A program made the position numbers and the translations under genes. Positions 39,988 through 50,648 of a stretch of DNA of 64,000 bases are shown one piece after another. The first letter of the stretch is position 1. Every line of letters starts with the position of its first letter. Origin of the DNA: Lentzea californiensis (GTDB lineage: Bacteria > Actinomycetota > Actinomycetes > Mycobacteriales > Pseudonocardiaceae); assembly GCF_024648825.1 (NCBI RefSeq), contig NZ_JANBBE010000008.1, forward strand, positions 248,001 through 312,000, written 5' to 3'. A model generated the notes under the pieces. That model was not told the origin of the DNA and ran no database searches. It was given only the letters and a program-made list of their open reading frames with translations.

Positions 39988-40428
39988 TCACTGCACGCGG
40001 GCGGTTTCGGGCTCTTCGCCCTCGGAGTCGCTCGGGATGTGCACGTCGTTGACGTTGATGTTGACCTCGACGACCTCGAGGCCGGTGATCTGCTCGATCG
40101 CGGTGATCACGTTGGTGCGCACCGACTTCGCGAGGTCCGCGATCGGCACGCCGTACTCGACCACGAGCTCCAGGTCGACGGCCGCCTGCTTCTCGCCGAC
40201 CTCGACCGACACGCCCTGGCCCGCGCTCGCGGTGGCACCGGGGATGCGGTCGCGCAACGCGCTCAGCGCACGGGTCGCGCCGCCGCCCAGCGCGTGCACG
40301 CCGCGGATCTCCCGCGCCGCGAGGCCCGCGACCTTCTGCACCACGACGTCCGCGATGGTGGTGGATCCCTTGTCGGTCACCAGCTTCCCGCCCGCGACAC
40401 CATTCTTCTCCGCAGTCTGCGTGCTCAT
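39988..40428 (-). CDS. Asp23/Gls24-family envelope stress protein
   Basis: This 146-aa protein is the most typical Asp23 member here: STTIADVVVQKVAGLAAREI, RGVHALGG, QAAVDLELVVEYGVPIADLA and VNINVNDVHIPSD. Family knowledge: abundant cytosolic proteins anchored at the membrane and induced by alkaline or envelope stress. ATG at 40428. Confidence 0.9.
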   Translation of the reverse strand: MSTQTAEKNGVAGGKLVTDKGSTTIADVVVQKVAGLAAREIRGVHALGGGATRALSALRDRIPGATASAGQGVSVEVGEKQAAVDLELVVEYGVPIADLAKSVRTNVITAIEQITGLEVVEVNINVNDVHIPSDSEGEEPETARVQ

Positions 40429-40484
40429 CGCAATTCCTTCCTTCGAAGCGTCCACAACAGAGAGACATCGGCCGAGGACGAACG

Positions 40485-40778
40485 TCACGACCCGTTCAGG
40501 TGATCGAGGGCACGTTTGTCCACATCGGTCACAACGATGCGCACCACGGCGCTTTCCCATTGCGTGCCAAGGAGAACGGACCGCAGTGCCGCGCCCGCAT
40601 CCTCGATCGCCAGCGGGAGGCGGGTGGCGACGACCCGGACGCACACCAGGCCGTCCTCGACGTCGACGGCCAGCGCGTCGACGTCCCAGGAGATCCAGGA
40701 ACGCGCGGGCTCGGGCACCGAGGGCCGCAGTCCGTCGACCTTCTCCAGCGCCTTCAACAACTCCGTCACGATCACCAT
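40485..40778 (-). CDS. Hypothetical protein of the Asp23 operon
   Basis: The 97-aa protein (VTELLKALEKVDGLRPSVPE, VRVVATRLPLAIEDAGAAL, VVTDVDKRALDHLNGS) shows no family I know. It is soluble with alternating beta and helical segments. It overlaps the preceding Asp23-like gene by 7 bp, so it belongs to the same transcript. Confidence 0.72.
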   Translation of the reverse strand: MVIVTELLKALEKVDGLRPSVPEPARSWISWDVDALAVDVEDGLVCVRVVATRLPLAIEDAGAALRSVLLGTQWESAVVRIVVTDVDKRALDHLNGS

Positions 40779-41119
40779 GCGACGTCCACCACCGTGACCA
40801 CCACGGACTCCACCGCGACACCGGTCAGTTCCGGCACGAGCGCCCGCACCGACCGTTGCACGGCACGAGCCACGGCCGCGGCCTGGTCCTGGCCCGAGAT
40901 CACCACGTCCACCTCCAGCGCCACGGCGGCATCGGACCACCGCACCCGCACGCCTTCCACCGGCGCCGGCTGCAACCCCTTGATCTGCTGCCGCGCCGCG
41001 CGCACCACCGAACTCACCAGGCCCGCCACGCCGGGCTGCACCCGCACGCCCGCGACCCGCTCGGCCGCGTGCACCGCGACCGCCGCCACCGCCGGAGCGG
41101 ACACGACTGTTTCGATCAC
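40772..41119 (-). CDS. Asp23-family protein
   Basis: The 115-aa protein reads VAAVAVHAAERVAGVRVQPG, then VALEVDVVISGQDQAAAVAR and VTGVAVESVVVTVVDV-like strands, an Asp23 layout. GTG at 41119 was chosen as the start because it leaves a 4-bp gap to the previous stop and begins directly at the domain. Confidence 0.75.
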   Translation of the reverse strand: MIETVVSAPAVAAVAVHAAERVAGVRVQPGVAGLVSSVVRAARQQIKGLQPAPVEGVRVRWSDAAVALEVDVVISGQDQAAAVARAVQRSVRALVPELTGVAVESVVVTVVDVAW

Positions 41120-41123
41120 TCGC

Positions 41124-41660
41124 TCATCCTTCGAGAACGTCGGCCACGACGAGGTCCAGGCGGGCGAGCCGCACACCGATCCGCGCGGAGGCCGCCGCCA
41201 GCACCCGGCGCCGCACCTCGTCGTACGCCTGGTGCGTGACCAGATCCGCGGTGATCGCGATGGTCAGCTCGACCTCGATGACCGGGTCCGACACGGTCGA
41301 CTCCAGCGCTTCCGTGACACGGCACGCGCGCGCTCGCACGCCGTCCACGCCGTCCGCCGCGTACCGCAGCACCGCCGCGACGGCGCGCGTGCTGATCCGG
41401 GCCAGGCCGTCACCGGGCAACGGCACGACATCGGACCTCCGCGCATCGGCGCGCACTGCGGCCATCACGCGGCTGACCAGGTCGAACGGAGGCTCGACCT
41501 CTTCGCGGACCAGTTCGTCGGTGGCCGCGCGCAACACCAGAAGGCTTTCCCTCACAGCCGCGCAGTGCGGGCACGAGCGCGTGTGCTCGTCCGAGAGGTC
41601 GATCGCCTCCCAGACTTCTTCGACGTCCCGCCCGCACGGCAGGACGTAATCGGACGTCAC
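41124..41660 (-). CDS. Zinc-finger anti-sigma-like / Asp23 fusion protein
   Basis: The 178-aa protein has an N-terminal segment with a metal-binding HTRSCPHC motif, as in ZAS anti-sigma factors, a linker (LVREEVEPPFDLVSRVMAAV) and a C-terminal Asp23-like domain (VIEVELTIAITADLVTHQAY). GTG at 41660 overlaps the stop of the ECF sigma factor gene (GTGA), the usual arrangement for a sigma/anti-sigma pair. No membrane segment is seen, so envelope sensing would go through Asp23 interactions. The sensing model is inference. Confidence 0.8.
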   Translation of the reverse strand: MTSDYVLPCGRDVEEVWEAIDLSDEHTRSCPHCAAVRESLLVLRAATDELVREEVEPPFDLVSRVMAAVRADARRSDVVPLPGDGLARISTRAVAAVLRYAADGVDGVRARACRVTEALESTVSDPVIEVELTIAITADLVTHQAYDEVRRRVLAAASARIGVRLARLDLVVADVLEG

Positions 41661-42214
41661 CGCCACGGCGCCATCACCTCCGCGAGTTGTGCCCGTGCCC
41701 GCGCGAGCCTGCCGCGCACCGACTGCTGGGTCGTGCCGATCGCCTCGGCGATCTCGTCGTACGACCGGCCGTGGACCTCGCGCAGCACCCAGCACGCCCG
41801 CTGTTCCGGCGTGAGGCCGCGCAGTGCGGCTTGCAACGCGTCGAGCTGCGCGTTCACCTCCACCGCGCGTTCGGGCCGGGTGCGCGGTGCCGCCGACTCC
41901 TGCTCGTCGAGCTCGGTGTCGGCGTGCGGCTTGCGCTTGCGCAGCACGTTCAGGCACTGGTTGGTGGTGGTGCGGTAGAGCCAGCCGAGGAACGCCCCGT
42001 CGTCGTTGAGCTGTCCGAGCCGCCTCCACGCGGTCAGGAACACGTCCTGCACCGCGTCCTCGGCGTCACCTCTGCTGCCCACGATGCGCAACGCCAGCCG
42101 GTACATCGGCCCCTGATAACGACGAACAAGCTGCTCATAGGCACGCATGTCACCGTCACGAGACCTCGCCACCAGCGTGGCATCGTCGAGTGCGGCTGCC
42201 TCAGCCACGCCCAT
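41657..42214 (-). CDS. ECF RNA polymerase sigma factor
   Basis: The 185-aa protein has sigma region 2 (YEQLVRRYQGPMYRLALRIV, DAEDAVQDVFLTAWRRLGQL) and region 4 (LTPEQRACWVLREVHGRSYD, EIAEAIGTTQQSVRGRLARA). ATG at 42214. It is the first gene of the nine-gene Asp23 operon and probably directs its transcription. The 186 bp upstream is shared with the divergent csbD-like gene. Confidence 0.92.
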   Translation of the reverse strand: MGVAEAAALDDATLVARSRDGDMRAYEQLVRRYQGPMYRLALRIVGSRGDAEDAVQDVFLTAWRRLGQLNDDGAFLGWLYRTTTNQCLNVLRKRKPHADTELDEQESAAPRTRPERAVEVNAQLDALQAALRGLTPEQRACWVLREVHGRSYDEIAEAIGTTQQSVRGRLARARAQLAEVMAPWR

Positions 42215-42400
42215 GCGCACACCCCCGCCCAATTTTGCTTCGTCGCCCGATGGACACGTTCGATAGCGGAACGTCACGCGGTTCCCTGTTTTCCCGCCGG
42301 TGACCACACTCACCCGGTTTTCACCCGTCAGTGGCGTGACGAAGGCAGGGCGGCGGGCATCGAACTGGCGTCGGACGAACTCGGAGCTCAGGAGGACGCG

Positions 42401-42607
42401 ATGTCGCTGTCGGACAAGATCGGCAACAAGGCGGAGGACCTCGGCGGCAAGGCCAAGGAGACCGCGGGTGAGGTCACCGGCGATGAGCAGCTCGCGAACG
42501 AGGGCCGCGCCGATCAGGCGAAGGCGGCCGTGAAGGACGGCGTGGAGAAGGTGAAGGACGCTGTCGGCGGGGTCGTCGACAGCGTCGCCAAGCACCTCAA
42601 GAAGTAG
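42401..42607 (+). CDS. CsbD-family stress protein
   Basis: The 68-aa protein has the CsbD pattern DKIGNKAEDLGGKAKETAGE VTGDE, rich in Lys, Glu, Ala and Gly. Function in the family is unknown; such genes are typically stress induced. ATG at 42401 has AGGAGG six bases upstream. It is divergent from the ECF sigma factor, and its 3' end overlaps the convergent dehydrogenase gene by 11 bp. Confidence 0.9.
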   Translation: MSLSDKIGNKAEDLGGKAKETAGEVTGDEQLANEGRADQAKAAVKDGVEKVKDAVGGVVDSVAKHLKK

Positions 42608-43625
42608 AGCGGACCTCACTCGTGACGACGCCGTCGAGCTCGCGCACGAAGCCGGCGCCGAACGCGCTGGACGGCGTGTGCGAGCCGGGCGTCACGCCGC
42701 CGATCTTCGCGACGGCGCGGACCACGGCGTCCGCGGTGAGGCTGTAGGCGTTCGGCGTGGTGATCGCGCATTCGACCTTCGTCTGCGCGTCCCACGCCTC
42801 GCCGAACACCTCGGCCCTGGTGTTCGCGCGCTTGCGCTCGTCAGGGCCCTTGACCTTGCCGGCGACGGTCATCGCGACGTTCTGCACGAACGACGTCCGC
42901 AGCACGGGCGCGAACAGCTGCTGCAGCTGACCGAGCATGCCCGGCACGGTGGTGAACGTGGTGATGTTCGGGATGCCGGTCGAGCGGTAGGCGGTGCTCA
43001 CATCGCCCCACGGGATGCTGCCGACCTCGCGCGGCCCCGACCGGAAGTGCGCGGTGCGCCTGCGGTGGCCGATGCGGACGCTCCTCAGTTCGCCGTTCAC
43101 CCGGATCCGCCCACCCACCGCGGCGCCCTCGACGGACGTCTTGGTCGTGCCCGCGCTCGCCCCTCCCCCGACGACGAACGCGAGGTCGAGGTGCGTGGCG
43201 GACGGCAGGGCGTTCTTCAGGATCGCCGCGAGGCAGTCCGTGGGCACGACGTCGAACCCCGCACCGGGCAACAGCACGATGCCCGCCTCGCGCGCGTCGG
43301 CGTCCCTCAGTGCGACGGACTCGAAGACGTCGATCTCACCGGTGATGTCGAGGTAATGGGTGCGAGTCTGCAGGCAGGCGTCGACCATCGCGCCGGACGT
43401 GCGCGAGAACGGTCCCGCGCAGTGCACGACAGCCTCGACGTCCTCGAGGTTCGCCCGCGCCTGGTCCAGGTCGAACGCACGGTGCTCGAGCCCCAGAGCG
43501 GCGGCGATCGGCTCGACCTTCTCGAGCGAGCGGCCGGCGAGGATCGGCCGCTCCCCGCGCAGGACCGCGAGCTCGGCGATGAGACGTCCGGTGTAGCCGT
43601 TGGCGCCGTAGACCATCCACGTCAT
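42597..43625 (-). CDS. Saccharopine dehydrogenase-like protein
   Basis: The 342-aa protein begins with the Rossmann motif MVYGANGYTGRLIAELA. It continues VEAVVHCAGPFSRTSGAMVD, HYLDITGEIDVFES and LLPGAGFDVVPTDCLA, the pattern of the saccharopine dehydrogenase / trans-acting enoyl reductase group in actinobacteria. The exact reaction is not predictable; some relatives reduce lipid or polyketide intermediates. Confidence 0.85.
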   Translation of the reverse strand: MTWMVYGANGYTGRLIAELAVLRGERPILAGRSLEKVEPIAAALGLEHRAFDLDQARANLEDVEAVVHCAGPFSRTSGAMVDACLQTRTHYLDITGEIDVFESVALRDADAREAGIVLLPGAGFDVVPTDCLAAILKNALPSATHLDLAFVVGGGASAGTTKTSVEGAAVGGRIRVNGELRSVRIGHRRRTAHFRSGPREVGSIPWGDVSTAYRSTGIPNITTFTTVPGMLGQLQQLFAPVLRTSFVQNVAMTVAGKVKGPDERKRANTRAEVFGEAWDAQTKVECAITTPNAYSLTADAVVRAVAKIGGVTPGSHTPSSAFGAGFVRELDGVVTSEVRSTS

Positions 43626-43634
43626 ACCTCGACC

Positions 43635-43928
43635 TTACCGGCGAGTAGCCCGTCGGGAACCGACCAAAGAGCCGATCAGCAGCAACGCGCCGAGCCCGGC
43701 CACCGGCGCCCCCCACAGCAGCCGCCGCTGCCGCAGGTCGGCGCAGATGTCCACATAGGCCGGACCGGCCGCGGACACCGCCGGCTCCTCGAACCCGATG
43801 CCCAGGCTGTTGCCGCACGGGATCAGCGCCCCGCTCGGAGCCTCGACGGCCAGCATCACGAGCAGGATCGCACCCCCGCCGAGCAAGAACGCGAGACCGA
43901 CCACCACGGCGAACGTGCGCACTGACAT
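43635..43928 (-). CDS. Small membrane protein
   Basis: The 97-aa protein has two membrane segments (TFAVVVGLAFLLGGGAILLV and LLWGAPVAGLGALLLIGSLV). Between them is an extracytoplasmic loop of about 40 residues with two Cys (LIPCGNSLG, VDICADLRQRR) that may form a disulfide. I recognise no family. ATG at 43928 was chosen over TTG at 43934. Confidence 0.7.
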   Translation of the reverse strand: MSVRTFAVVVGLAFLLGGGAILLVMLAVEAPSGALIPCGNSLGIGFEEPAVSAAGPAYVDICADLRQRRLLWGAPVAGLGALLLIGSLVGSRRATRR

Positions 43929-44014
43929 GAGCAAAAGTTACGTCTCAAATGGACTTCGGGATAGCCCTGGTCAGACGTATTGGGGTTGATCCCCTAATCC
44001 CCCGCTGAACGCTT

Positions 44015-44500
44015 TCACGCCCCTGGTTCCCACGATGCGGGCGAAAACGCGTAGCGCTGCTCCACCCGGCCGTCACGCGGATGCGGCACAGGGTCGCCGA
44101 CCTTGATCCACTCCAGGCGTTCGTAGAGCCGCACTCCCCGGACGTTGTCGACGTAGACCGTCAACTCCGCCCTCTCGTACCCATTCTTGATCAACACTTC
44201 GGGCAACGCCCGCAGCAACGCCTCACCGGTACCCTTGCCCCACGCGTCGGGATGCACGCCGACGTAGTTCACGAAGGCGGTGTTCGTCTCTTGTGGACCG
44301 CCGGCGAGAAAACCCACCGCCCGGCCGCCTTCCCGGGCGAGCAGCAACAGCGAGGGCTCCTTCGCGAGAGCGCTCTCCAGCCCCGGCCGCGCCAGTTCGA
44401 GCGACGGAACCTCGTCGTAGCCGTCCCTCGCGGCAACGGCGTGCGCCCAGAGCAGCGCGGCCGTGTCGACGTCTCCGGGTCCCCCTTGAACGATCTCCAT
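44015..44500 (-). CDS. GNAT-family acetyltransferase
   Basis: The 161-aa protein has GNAT motifs: GFLAGGPQETNTAFVNYVGV, PDAWGKGTGEALLRALPEV (acetyl-CoA loop) and NVRGVRLYERLEWIKVG. It lies 13 bp after P450 D on the same strand. Substrate unknown. Confidence 0.88.
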   Translation of the reverse strand: MEIVQGGPGDVDTAALLWAHAVAARDGYDEVPSLELARPGLESALAKEPSLLLLAREGGRAVGFLAGGPQETNTAFVNYVGVHPDAWGKGTGEALLRALPEVLIKNGYERAELTVYVDNVRGVRLYERLEWIKVGDPVPHPRDGRVEQRYAFSPASWEPGA

Positions 44501-44513
44501 GCGAGCCAGCCTG

Positions 44514-45716
44514 TCAGCGCCTGAGCACGACCGGTAGCGATTTCAGACTGGCCATGATGTCGTTGTGCGTCACCTCGGGCTGCTCGCCGCCCGCGTAGAC
44601 GGTGCGCGGGAATCGGCCGATCAGATGCCGCAGCACGGTCTCGGTCTCGAGGCGCGCGAGCGCCGACCCGAGGCAGAAGTGCGGGCCGTGCCCGAACGTC
44701 GCGTGGCCGGTCGTCTCCCGGTCCAGCCGGTACTCGTCAGCCTTCTCGTGCGCCCGCGGGCAGCGTCCGGCGGCACCGAGGTTGATCAGCAACAGCGTGT
44801 TCTCGGGGATCGTCACCCCACTGATCTCGACCGGTTCGGTGGCGATGCGGTGCGTGGCGCTGCGGACGGGCGAGTTGTGACGCAACGTCTCTTCCACGAG
44901 CCGCGGCACCAGTGCGGGATCTTCAGCGGCCTTCTGCCACAGCCCGTTGTCCAACGCGTCGTGGGCAACGTTCGCAATGAGGCCCGCCGTCGTCTCATGA
45001 CCACCGACCACGAGCAGGAACGCCATCGCCATCAGCTCGTCGTGGCTGAGGTGGTCACCATCGTCATCAGCAGCCGTGGCCAGCACACCGAACAATGACT
45101 GCGAATCCAGCCCGCTGCTCGTGAGCAGCCCGTGGAAGTAACCGCCCAGCTCGTCACTCGCCGGCTGCGACACCGCGGGTTCCATCGACATCATCGTCTC
45201 GATCAACGTGCGGACGCGCGCGCGATCCTCCGCAGGCAGCCCCAGCACCTCACCGATGACATGCATGGTCATCGGCACCGCCAACTCTTTGACGAGATCG
45301 ATCTGCTCGTCCTCGGCAAGCCCGGTGACCAGTTCCGCACTGATCTCCTCGATGCGAGGCGCGAGCTGCTGCACCGCCTTGCCGTTGAACGCCTTCACCG
45401 CAAGCGCCCTCAACCGGGCGTGCTGCGGGTTGTCGCTGTTGAGCATGCTCGGCCCGAACAGCCCAGCAAGGTTCTCCTGCGCACTGCCACGCTCGGCGAG
45501 CTGCCGCTTGATCTCGCGCTGCAGCTTCGCGCTGTCCTTGGAGAGCCGCTGGTCGGTGAGCAGCTGACGGGTCAGCTCAAGCCCAACCGTGACCACCTGC
45601 ATCCGCACACCGTTGGGCAACATCACGAGGTGCAGCGGACCTTCTGCGCGTGCGTCGTCCTCGATCCGATGGTGATCACGTGCGCGTAAATCGCCGCCGG
45701 TCAACAAGTTCGACAT
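44514..45716 (-). CDS. Cytochrome P450 D
   Basis: The 400-aa protein has I-helix VVGGHETTAGL, K-helix EETLR and heme loop FGHGPHFCLGSALARLE. The N-terminus lacks the GSSYRGP opening of P450s B and C. It is about 25 kb from the ferredoxin operon, in a region of unrelated genes, and is followed by a GNAT gene. It is probably a stand-alone P450 not tied to the cluster. ATG at 45716. Confidence 0.92.
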   Translation of the reverse strand: MSNLLTGGDLRARDHHRIEDDARAEGPLHLVMLPNGVRMQVVTVGLELTRQLLTDQRLSKDSAKLQREIKRQLAERGSAQENLAGLFGPSMLNSDNPQHARLRALAVKAFNGKAVQQLAPRIEEISAELVTGLAEDEQIDLVKELAVPMTMHVIGEVLGLPAEDRARVRTLIETMMSMEPAVSQPASDELGGYFHGLLTSSGLDSQSLFGVLATAADDDGDHLSHDELMAMAFLLVVGGHETTAGLIANVAHDALDNGLWQKAAEDPALVPRLVEETLRHNSPVRSATHRIATEPVEISGVTIPENTLLLINLGAAGRCPRAHEKADEYRLDRETTGHATFGHGPHFCLGSALARLETETVLRHLIGRFPRTVYAGGEQPEVTHNDIMASLKSLPVVLRR

Positions 45717-45764
45717 GGCCGGTCTCCGCCTTCGTTTGGATTCGACTAAGACCGTTCTACCGGG

Positions 45765-46127
45765 CTACTGCAGCGCGTCCAACGCCCTGATCGTCTCAAC
45801 GGAGGGCAACCGAGGCGGCTCGGCGGCAATGGCCTTCCGGCCGAGCACCCACTCGGGCAGGTGGTGCCGGAGCGCGGCCCGCCCCTGCGCGGTGATGTCG
45901 ACGGGCGAGGCCATCCCGTGGTCCACGCGCTGTTCCCAGGTGATCCAGTCGCGGAGCCGCATGATCTCCAGGTCGACCGCGTCCCACTGCTTGGCGGGCC
46001 GGTGCTCCAGGTACCAGCTCGTGGCGCCGCGGTGCACGCCTCCCTGTTCCACTAGCGCGAGCAGCTTGACCTGCTCCTGCGTGACGGTGGTGGTGTCGGG
46101 CTTCGCGGCCTTGGCCTTGCGTCTCAC
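45765..46127 (-). CDS. Hypothetical protein
   Basis: The 120-aa reading starts at GTG 46127 (RRKAKAAKPDTTTVTQEQVK) and contains HRGATSWYLEHRPAKQWDAV and GMASPVDITAQGRAALRHHL. The pattern suggests a small winged-helix-like or helical protein, but I recognise no family. The frame stays open further upstream to 46382, where the composition looks non-coding. The start is uncertain. Confidence 0.6.
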   Translation of the reverse strand: MRRKAKAAKPDTTTVTQEQVKLLALVEQGGVHRGATSWYLEHRPAKQWDAVDLEIMRLRDWITWEQRVDHGMASPVDITAQGRAALRHHLPEWVLGRKAIAAEPPRLPSVETIRALDALQ

Positions 46128-46437
46128 AGGTGGTGGTCCTTCGGAGCTGGCGGGTCCAAACGTCCCCGACGAACTCGAACAAGGTACGGCACGACCATGT
46201 CGGATGCCACGCAACTGCTGACGTGTCCGGCGTCCAGGCCGAACGAACGCGGTGGTGCGCGTCTTGAGGCTGGGGTTGCACCCCCGGCGAATGGGCCCGG
46301 CTGAGGCCCCTGCACACCGGCCACGCTGGGTCGGGACCAACCGCACCGTGGGGGTTTGGGGGGCTCGGCCCCCCAACATCATCCACGGCCGACCGGCGAA
46401 AGTGGCGAAGCCACTGAGCAGGGTCGGCCTTCGGCCG
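46128..46437. other. 310-bp non-coding stretch downstream of tRNA-Val
   Basis: No gene is supported here. A hairpin with a 9-bp stem (TTGGGGGGC and complement, 46356-46364 and 46368-46376) and smaller GC stems next to the tRNA 3' end probably stop tRNA transcription. I looked for an integrase or att-like repeat of the tRNA 3' end and saw none. Confidence 0.5.
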
Positions 46438-46509
46438 TGGGCGCGACAGGGTTCGAACCTGCGACCGCTCGGGTGTAAACCGAGTGCTCTTCCGCTGAGC
46501 TACACGCCC
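46438..46509 (-). tRNA. tRNA-Val (anticodon TAC)
   Basis: On the minus strand the acceptor arms GGGCGTG and CGCGCCC pair (one G-U). The D arm is GCTC-AGCGGAA-GAGC, the anticodon stem CTCGG/CCGAG encloses TTTACAC with anticodon TAC, and the T arm GCAGG-TTCGAAC-CCTGT is standard. The CCA end is not fully encoded. Confidence 0.93.
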
Positions 46510-46547
46510 CGACCCCAGCACCGCGAAGCGCAGGGGGTACAGCTACA

Positions 46548-47012
46548 TCATGCCCTGAGAGAGGCTACGGCCTTCTTCCAGGCGTCCTGATCGCGGGCCT
46601 GACCGGGCGCGTTCACCTCGGCGAAGCGCACGACGCCGGAGACGTCGACCAGGAACGTGCCCCGCAGCGCCATGCCCACGGCCTCGTTGAACACGCCGTA
46701 GGACTGCGCGACGGCTCCGTGCGGCCAGAAGTCGGACAGCAGCGGGAACTGGTAGCCCTCCTGGTTCGCCCACGCCTTCAGCGCGAACGGCGAGTCCACG
46801 GAGACGCCCAGCACCTGGACGTTCTCGTCCTCGTAGGTGGCCAGTTCGTCACGCAGCTGGCAGAGCTCGCCCTGGCAGGTGCCGCTGAAGGCGAACGGGT
46901 AGAACACCAGCAGCACGGCTTTGGAGCCACGGAACGACGACAACGTCACGGGTTGCTTGTTGTAGTCGTTGAGCGTGAAGTCCGGGGCTTCCGAACCGAT
47001 CTCGACCGCCAT
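46548..47012 (-). CDS. ahpE: AhpE-type peroxiredoxin
   Basis: The 154-aa protein has the peroxiredoxin core FYPFAFSGTCQGELCQLRDE with peroxidatic Cys46 and a second Cys51 as in the AhpE/BCP group, plus VLGVSVDSPFALKAW and FPLLSDFWPHGAVAQSYGVF. It reduces peroxides using mycoredoxin or thioredoxin. ATG at 47012 was chosen over an upstream GTG. Next to a DUF3052 gene and aceE, the order resembles the conserved actinobacterial neighbourhood. Confidence 0.92.
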   Translation of the reverse strand: MAVEIGSEAPDFTLNDYNKQPVTLSSFRGSKAVLLVFYPFAFSGTCQGELCQLRDELATYEDENVQVLGVSVDSPFALKAWANQEGYQFPLLSDFWPHGAVAQSYGVFNEAVGMALRGTFLVDVSGVVRFAEVNAPGQARDQDAWKKAVASLRA

Positions 47013-47088
47013 GAACACACCCCTCCAGCCGGACACAGGACCACGGGCGGTGTGAACGCCCGTGGTTCAACCCTATGTCAACGAGAGG

Positions 47089-47520
47089 TCAGCGCTTGGC
47101 CTTGGCCGACTTCGGCCACACGAGGCGGATGCCGGCCCAGTCCTCGCCCACGCTGATGTTGGAGGTCTGCGACAGGCCGGCGGTCGGGACCGCTTCGGCG
47201 ACGTCGCTCGGCTCCACGTGGCCGGGGCGGCCGGTCTTCGGGGTGAGAACCCAGATCACGCCGTCCTCGGCGAGCACGCCGGTGGCTTCGAGGAGGGCGT
47301 CGACCAGGTCACCGTCGTCCTCCCGCCACCAGAGCAGGACGACGCTCACCGTCTCGTCGGCATCCTCGTCGAGGAGGTCGCCCCCGATTCGCTCCTCGAC
47401 AGCGGCACGCAAGGCGTCGTCGACGTCCTCGTCCCAGCCGAGTTCCTGGACGACCATGCCTGATTCGATCCCGAGCTTGTCGGCGACGCCGAGCTTGCCG
47501 GCGTCTTCCGCGGCGACCAC
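47089..47520 (-). CDS. DUF3052-family protein
   Basis: The 143-aa protein (GKLGVADKLGIESGMVVQEL, VSVVLLWWREDDGDLVDALL, VIWVLTPKTGRPGHVEPSDV, EDWAGIRLVWPKSAKAKR) belongs to the DUF3052 family, common in actinobacteria beside aceE. Function unknown. GTG at 47520 has GGAGG ten bases upstream; a GTG at 47529 directly abuts that ribosome binding site and is less likely. Confidence 0.85.
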   Translation of the reverse strand: MVAAEDAGKLGVADKLGIESGMVVQELGWDEDVDDALRAAVEERIGGDLLDEDADETVSVVLLWWREDDGDLVDALLEATGVLAEDGVIWVLTPKTGRPGHVEPSDVAEAVPTAGLSQTSNISVGEDWAGIRLVWPKSAKAKR

Positions 47521-47747
47521 GGTTTTCACTCCTCCAACTACGCAAGAGCGACAGCCCTGAGACTGCCGCTGAAGTCTGTTACTCCGGCTAGCGAACACTG
47601 TCAGCTACCTCCGGCGCAACTGTTGACCACGTGACACGCCGTAACAGGTACCCCTGTGAAGATCTCCGCACCGGCATGAGGCACGCTCTACATACCTCTT
47701 ATCGCGCGCGCGTGAGCGACACGATCCAGAACTACCGACCGGTAGCC

Positions 47748-47839
47748 ATGACGAAGTCGTCGCGCAAGGACAACGATAGGGGTGCGTGGCACGGTTTCCG
47801 GGCCAGCGCGAGTACCGCCAACGAAGCCGAGGAGACACC

Positions 47840-47843
<4 letters not shown>
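47748..47843 (+). CDS. Possible 31-codon leader ORF overlapping aceE
   Basis: An ATG at 47748 opens 31 codons (TKSSRKDNDRGAWHGF...EAEETP). Its TGA (47841-47843) overlaps the aceE TTG start (47840-47842) as TTGA, and the aceE ribosome binding site lies inside it. The overlap suggests translational coupling or a regulatory leader. Coding potential is uncertain. A CTACCG-N2-CGGTAG dyad (47732-47745) lies just upstream. Confidence 0.4.
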
Positions 47844-50599
<2,756 letters not shown>

Positions 50600-50613
50600 T
50601 CACTCGCTGAACC

Positions 50614-50647
50614 GAAGGGCCGCTCCGCACCCGCGGGGCGGCCCTTC
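50614..50647. terminator. Terminator after aceE
   Basis: A 15-bp stem (GAAGGGCCGCTCCGC with one G-U pair) and loop ACCC lies between the convergent stops at 50599 and 50649. Confidence 0.8.
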
Positions 50648-50648
50648 T

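Noticed and set aside
44514..45716. P450 D as a member of the biosynthetic cluster
   Set aside because: It lies about 15 kb outside the cluster edge among unrelated genes, lacks the GSSYRGP opening of P450s B and C, and has no SARP-like site upstream that I can see.
46438..46509. tRNA-Val as an integration site of a genomic island
   Set aside because: No integrase gene and no repeat of the tRNA 3' end was found in the window.
46252..46590. Open frame covering tRNA-Val and its flanks
   Set aside because: It translates the tRNA itself. No ribosome binding site or similarity is seen.
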